Source: Chloroflexota bacterium (GTDB lineage: Bacteria; Chloroflexota; Dehalococcoidia; Lucifugimonadales; Lucifugimonadaceae). From it: a stretch of 7,856 nt of DNA. The position numbers and the translations under genes were made by a program. The notes beneath the pieces were generated by a model, which worked only from the letters and a program-made list of their open reading frames with translations, had not been told where the DNA came from and made no database searches. Shown here piece by piece: positions 5,312-7,856 of this stretch. Location of the stretch: contig PASL01000025.1 in assembly GCA_002712125.1 (NCBI GenBank), forward strand, positions 17,306-25,161. The letters run 5' to 3'. Position 1 is the first letter of the stretch. Each line of letters opens with the position of its first letter.

Positions 5312-7297
5312 TTGAATAGATTAAAAAGAGAAAAATCAGAATACTTACTTCAACATTCAAATAATCCAGTTGACTGGTTTCCTTGGTGCAATGAAGCATT
5401 TGAAAAAGCTAAAAAAGAGGATAAACCTATATTTTTATCTATAGGCTACTCAAGTTGTCATTGGTGTCACGTAATGGAAAAAGAATCTTTCGAAAATGAC
5501 GAAACGGCAAAATTATTAAATGAAAATTTCATTTCTATAAAAGTAGATAGAGAAGAAAGACCAGATATAGATAGTCTTTACATGTACTCAGTTCAAATGA
5601 TTAATGGCAATGGTGGTTGGCCTGCATCAATTTTCATGGATTTCCAAGGAAGGCCGTTTTTTGCAGGTACTTACTTTCCTCCTAAAGATCACCATAATAT
5701 CCCTGCATTTAATACAATATTAAGTAAAATTATTGATCTTTATAAAAATCATAGAAAAAGTATAGATGAAAATATTAATCTAGTTTTTGAAAATTTGAGT
5801 GGCCATTTTTCTCATGATAAAAATATAGTCAAAATAAATAATTCTAATTTGTATTCATTGATTGAAGCTCAAATCAAACAATCTTTTGACTTTAATAATG
5901 GGGGTTTCGGTGATTTTCCAAAATTTCCTGAAACTTCAAAATTATTTGCACTTATGTTACTCGAAAAAAAATATAATAACCAATATGGAAATAAGTTATT
6001 ATCTACTACTTTAAAATCTATGATTAATGGTGGTATTTTTGATCAACTAGGTGGAGGTTTTTCAAGATATTCAACAGATAAAAAATGGCTTGTACCGCAT
6101 TTTGAAAAAATGTTATATGACAATGGATTATTGCTTTCTACTATTTCAAAAGCATGTAAATTAAATCATCAACAACTGTACATAGATACAATTAAGAAAT
6201 TAGTTGATTTTCTCAACAATGAAATGAAAAATTCAAACAATCTTTTTTACTCTAGTCAAGATGCGGATTCAGGAGGAGTTGAAGGCTCATACTATACTTG
6301 GAGTTATGAAGAACTCGATAATCAACTTGAAAAAGCTGATTTTAATTTCATAAAAAATTATTGGAATATTACAAAAAATGGAGATTTAGATGGTAAAAAT
6401 ATTCTTAATATAAATGAAAAAAATCAAACCAAATCAAATAATTTAGAAAAAATTAAAAATCAATTGATTAGTATAAGAAATAGAAGAGAAAAACCAAATA
6501 CAGATAAAAAAATTATAACTTCGTGGAATTCATTAGTCATCTCAGGCCTTTGTGATTCATATAATTTAACTAAAAATCAAAATCATATTAATCAAGCAAT
6601 AAAAACTGCAAATTCAATTTTAGATAATCTTTCAAAGAATAATAGCCTTTATCATACACAAAATAACAACAAAGGCTTTTTAGAAGATTATTCATATTTC
6701 ACTAAATCATTATTTGATTTATATAATTCATCTCAAATATCTAAGTGGCTTATTCTAGCTTGTAAATTTAACTCTATAACTTTAGAAAAATTTTGGGATA
6801 CTGAAAAAAAACTTTTTTTCGACAACGAATTAAATGATGAGCTTATAATAAGAACTCATAATTTATTTGATCCAATGATACCTAATTCAGCAGCTATAGC
6901 ATCAATTAATTGCTATATGGCATATAAATATACAAGTAAAAAACAATATTTAGATATAGCTACGACAAGTTTGAATACCGCTTCAGAATTACTGTCAAAA
7001 CACCCATTAGAAGTACCTAATTGGTTTAATTTATATTATTTGATTAATGAAGAAAATATAGAAATATTTATTTCCGGTGATCGAAAAAATAATTTTTATA
7101 ATCAAGCAAAAGAGTATATTCAAGGAAAATTCCTCCCAGCTTCCATATTAGTTTCACAAGAAGAAAATGATTTTATAAATAATCTTCCTATTAGTTTAGG
7201 AAGAAGTAATGATAAGAAAACAAAAGTATATATTTGCAAAAATTATGTTTGTGATTTACCTATAGATAATATTAATGATTTAATGATGAAATTATAA
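5312..7297 (+). CDS. YyaL/SPATA20-type thioredoxin-domain protein
   Basis: This 661-residue protein has an N-terminal thioredoxin-like domain (DUF255). It starts [21 protein letters not shown], includes the C-H-W-C pair at Cys49/Cys52 in [10 protein letters not shown], and continues through DREERPD and [10 protein letters not shown] to AGTYFPP. A long alpha/alpha-barrel domain like those of glycoside-processing enzymes follows, with [44 protein letters not shown] and PNSAAIA. The family is widespread from bacteria to animals, but its reaction is not established. The start is TTG: the family N-terminus begins right there and no in-frame ATG occurs before the CxxC motif. It is 6 nt downstream of xthA without a clear Shine-Dalgarno sequence, so translation is probably coupled. 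The C-terminal half is unusually rich in Asn, Lys and Ile, reflecting AT bias. The 3' end overlaps a convergent gene by 6 bp. Confidence 0.93.
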   Translation: MNRLKREKSEYLLQHSNNPVDWFPWCNEAFEKAKKEDKPIFLSIGYSSCHWCHVMEKESFENDETAKLLNENFISIKVDREERPDIDSLYMYSVQMINGNGGWPASIFMDFQGRPFFAGTYFPPKDHHNIPAFNTILSKIIDLYKNHRKSIDENINLVFENLSGHFSHDKNIVKINNSNLYSLIEAQIKQSFDFNNGGFGDFPKFPETSKLFALMLLEKKYNNQYGNKLLSTTLKSMINGGIFDQLGGGFSRYSTDKKWLVPHFEKMLYDNGLLLSTISKACKLNHQQLYIDTIKKLVDFLNNEMKNSNNLFYSSQDADSGGVEGSYYTWSYEELDNQLEKADFNFIKNYWNITKNGDLDGKNILNINEKNQTKSNNLEKIKNQLISIRNRREKPNTDKKIITSWNSLVISGLCDSYNLTKNQNHINQAIKTANSILDNLSKNNSLYHTQNNNKGFLEDYSYFTKSLFDLYNSSQISKWLILACKFNSITLEKFWDTEKKLFFDNELNDELIIRTHNLFDPMIPNSAAIASINCYMAYKYTSKKQYLDIATTSLNTASELLSKHPLEVPNWFNLYYLINEENIEIFISGDRKNNFYNQAKEYIQGKFLPASILVSQEENDFINNLPISLGRSNDKKTKVYICKNYVCDLPIDNINDLMMKL

Positions 7298-7615
7298 ATT
7301 TCTTTGAGCTAATTTTTCTCCTGTTACTATTTCATGAAATTCTATCTCATAGAAATCTATCATACTCATTAATTTTGAAGATAGTTTTGATTTTATTTGA
7401 CTAGGTACATCTTTAAATTCTAACGGTTTTAGAGATTCTTGTTTCCATTCAGCAGTAACAGAATATTCTTTTGCAGGCGTTGAAAATCCAGATATATATA
7501 TTGTAGCTTCGCTTCTTCCTTTATCTTCATACTCACCACAAATTTTATTTAATAAAGATGCTACTTCCCATAAATTTTCTCTTTTTGTTTTGCAAATTCT
7601 TTTGACTAAAAACAT
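7292..7615 (-). CDS. Small hypothetical protein, 107 residues
   Basis: I do not recognise the family with certainty. An initial strand ([10 protein letters not shown]) is followed by a helix ([20 protein letters not shown]), strands ATIYISGFS and [13 protein letters not shown], and a long C-terminal helix ([29 protein letters not shown]). This beta-alpha-beta-beta-alpha order could fit a ferredoxin-like dimeric alpha/beta barrel (NIPSNAP or ABM-like), but that is a guess from predicted strand order only. A convincing ribosome site, AGGTAGGTG, lies 4 nt before the ATG, which supports a real gene. It is a single-gene unit that converges on the YyaL-like gene and diverges from the photolyase-like gene. 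Confidence 0.75.
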   Translation of the reverse strand: MFLVKRICKTKRENLWEVASLLNKICGEYEDKGRSEATIYISGFSTPAKEYSVTAEWKQESLKPLEFKDVPSQIKSKLSSKLMSMIDFYEIEFHEIVTGEKLAQRNL

Positions 7616-7701
7616 AAAACACCTACCTGATTTTTATAAAGTTATATAAAAGTTATATAATTTAAATATAATTATAAAAAACTACATTTGAATTTGTACA
7701 T
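7616..7701. promoter_or_regulatory. AT-rich divergent promoter region
   Basis: These 86 bp separate the 107-residue gene from the photolyase-like gene. A perfect TATAAT lies on the plus strand at 7667-7672, giving a 5' leader of roughly 20-25 nt for the rightward gene, which lacks a Shine-Dalgarno sequence. On the minus strand, TATAAC occurs at 7646-7641 and 7657-7652, and TATAAT at 7676-7671. The nearest would place the start just upstream of the AGGTAGGTG ribosome site. No convincing -35 boxes are seen. Confidence 0.45.
7639..7660. repeat. Tandem 11-bp direct repeat in the divergent promoter region
   Basis: AAGTTATATAA occurs twice with no gap (7639-7649 and 7650-7660). Each copy contains the palindrome TTATATAA. 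The repeat period is about one helical turn, so both copies face the same side of the DNA. It could be an operator, a doubled -10 region, or chance in very AT-rich DNA. Confidence 0.6.
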
Positions 7702-7856
7702 ATGGAAGTTACAATATTATTACCAAATCAACTTTTTTCAAATAATCCTTCTATTACTAAAAATAGAAAAATATTTTTATTAAAACATCCAATTTTCTTT
7801 TCAAATAGTTATTTTAATCATCATAAACAAAAATTATTATTACATCTATTAAGTAT
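7702..7856 (+). CDS. Photolyase/cryptochrome-related protein, N-terminal fragment
   Basis: The ATG at 7702 opens a frame that is still open at the window edge (51 codons and two bases). The residues VTILLPNQLF, the strand KIFLLKHPIFF, and HHKQKLLLHLLS match the start of the deoxyribodipyrimidine photolyase-related protein family (DPRP; FeS-BCP/(6-4) photolyase relatives). That family typically opens with LPNQLF, an E/K-H/D-P-x-F-F element and an H-K-Q-K-L helix. Members bind FAD and repair UV lesions or act as light sensors. The FAD and iron-sulfur regions lie beyond the window, so activity cannot be judged. No upstream in-frame start exists nearby, and no Shine-Dalgarno sequence is seen. Confidence 0.8.
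   Translation, partial: MEVTILLPNQLFSNNPSITKNRKIFLLKHPIFFSNSYFNHHKQKLLLHLLS

Noticed and set aside
7672..7701. Short minus-strand ORF (ATG at 7701, nine codons) upstream of the 107-residue gene, as a second leader peptide.
   Set aside because: It has no run of one amino acid, no downstream terminator or antiterminator, and its start lies across the photolyase-like start region. Chance is the simplest explanation.

Overview
The window is about 30% GC by eye, densely packed and made of short operons, as in a streamlined AT-rich (perhaps marine planktonic) bacterium. The photolyase-like gene fragment at the right edge fits a light-exposed habitat. I cannot fix the phylum from sequence alone. 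No insertion sequence, CRISPR array, tRNA or rRNA is visible.

Layout. At the far left, positions 1-80 look like the 3' end of a plus-strand membrane protein gene. It meets a minus-strand operon at a perfect 18-bp inverted repeat that can act as a two-way terminator. The minus-strand operon (2930 down to 149) is a sulfur-uptake and sulfur-relay unit. It reads, in transcription order: a short leader, a YeeE/YedE (TsuA-like) thiosulfate permease, a cysteine-less TusA-like protein, a canonical TusA, and a lipoprotein tandem-rhodanese sulfurtransferase. The spacings of 3, 3 and 14 nt imply one transcript.

The most interesting element is the leader between 2785 and 2992. It encodes an unlisted 24-residue peptide (2930-2856, minus) containing the run N-C-C-C-S-C-T. 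Four mutually exclusive pairing segments follow: a protector, an antiterminator, and an intrinsic terminator whose U-tract ends 13 nt before the permease ATG. This is the layout of a trp/his-type attenuator, but with cysteine codons as the sensor. The inferred logic is that cysteine shortage stalls the ribosome and opens the thiosulfate uptake and sulfur-transfer operon.

Upstream, a two-gene minus-strand unit (4502 to 2993) encodes an unrecognised 191-residue protein and a DapA-superfamily lyase with non-standard active-site motifs. It diverges, across 47 bp, from a plus-strand pair: exonuclease III (probably leaderless) and a YyaL/SPATA20-type thioredoxin-domain protein that starts at TTG. 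The latter converges, with a 6-bp overlap, on a small unknown minus-strand gene (7615-7292). Beyond another divergent AT-rich promoter region, the window ends in the first 51 codons of a photolyase/cryptochrome-related protein gene.
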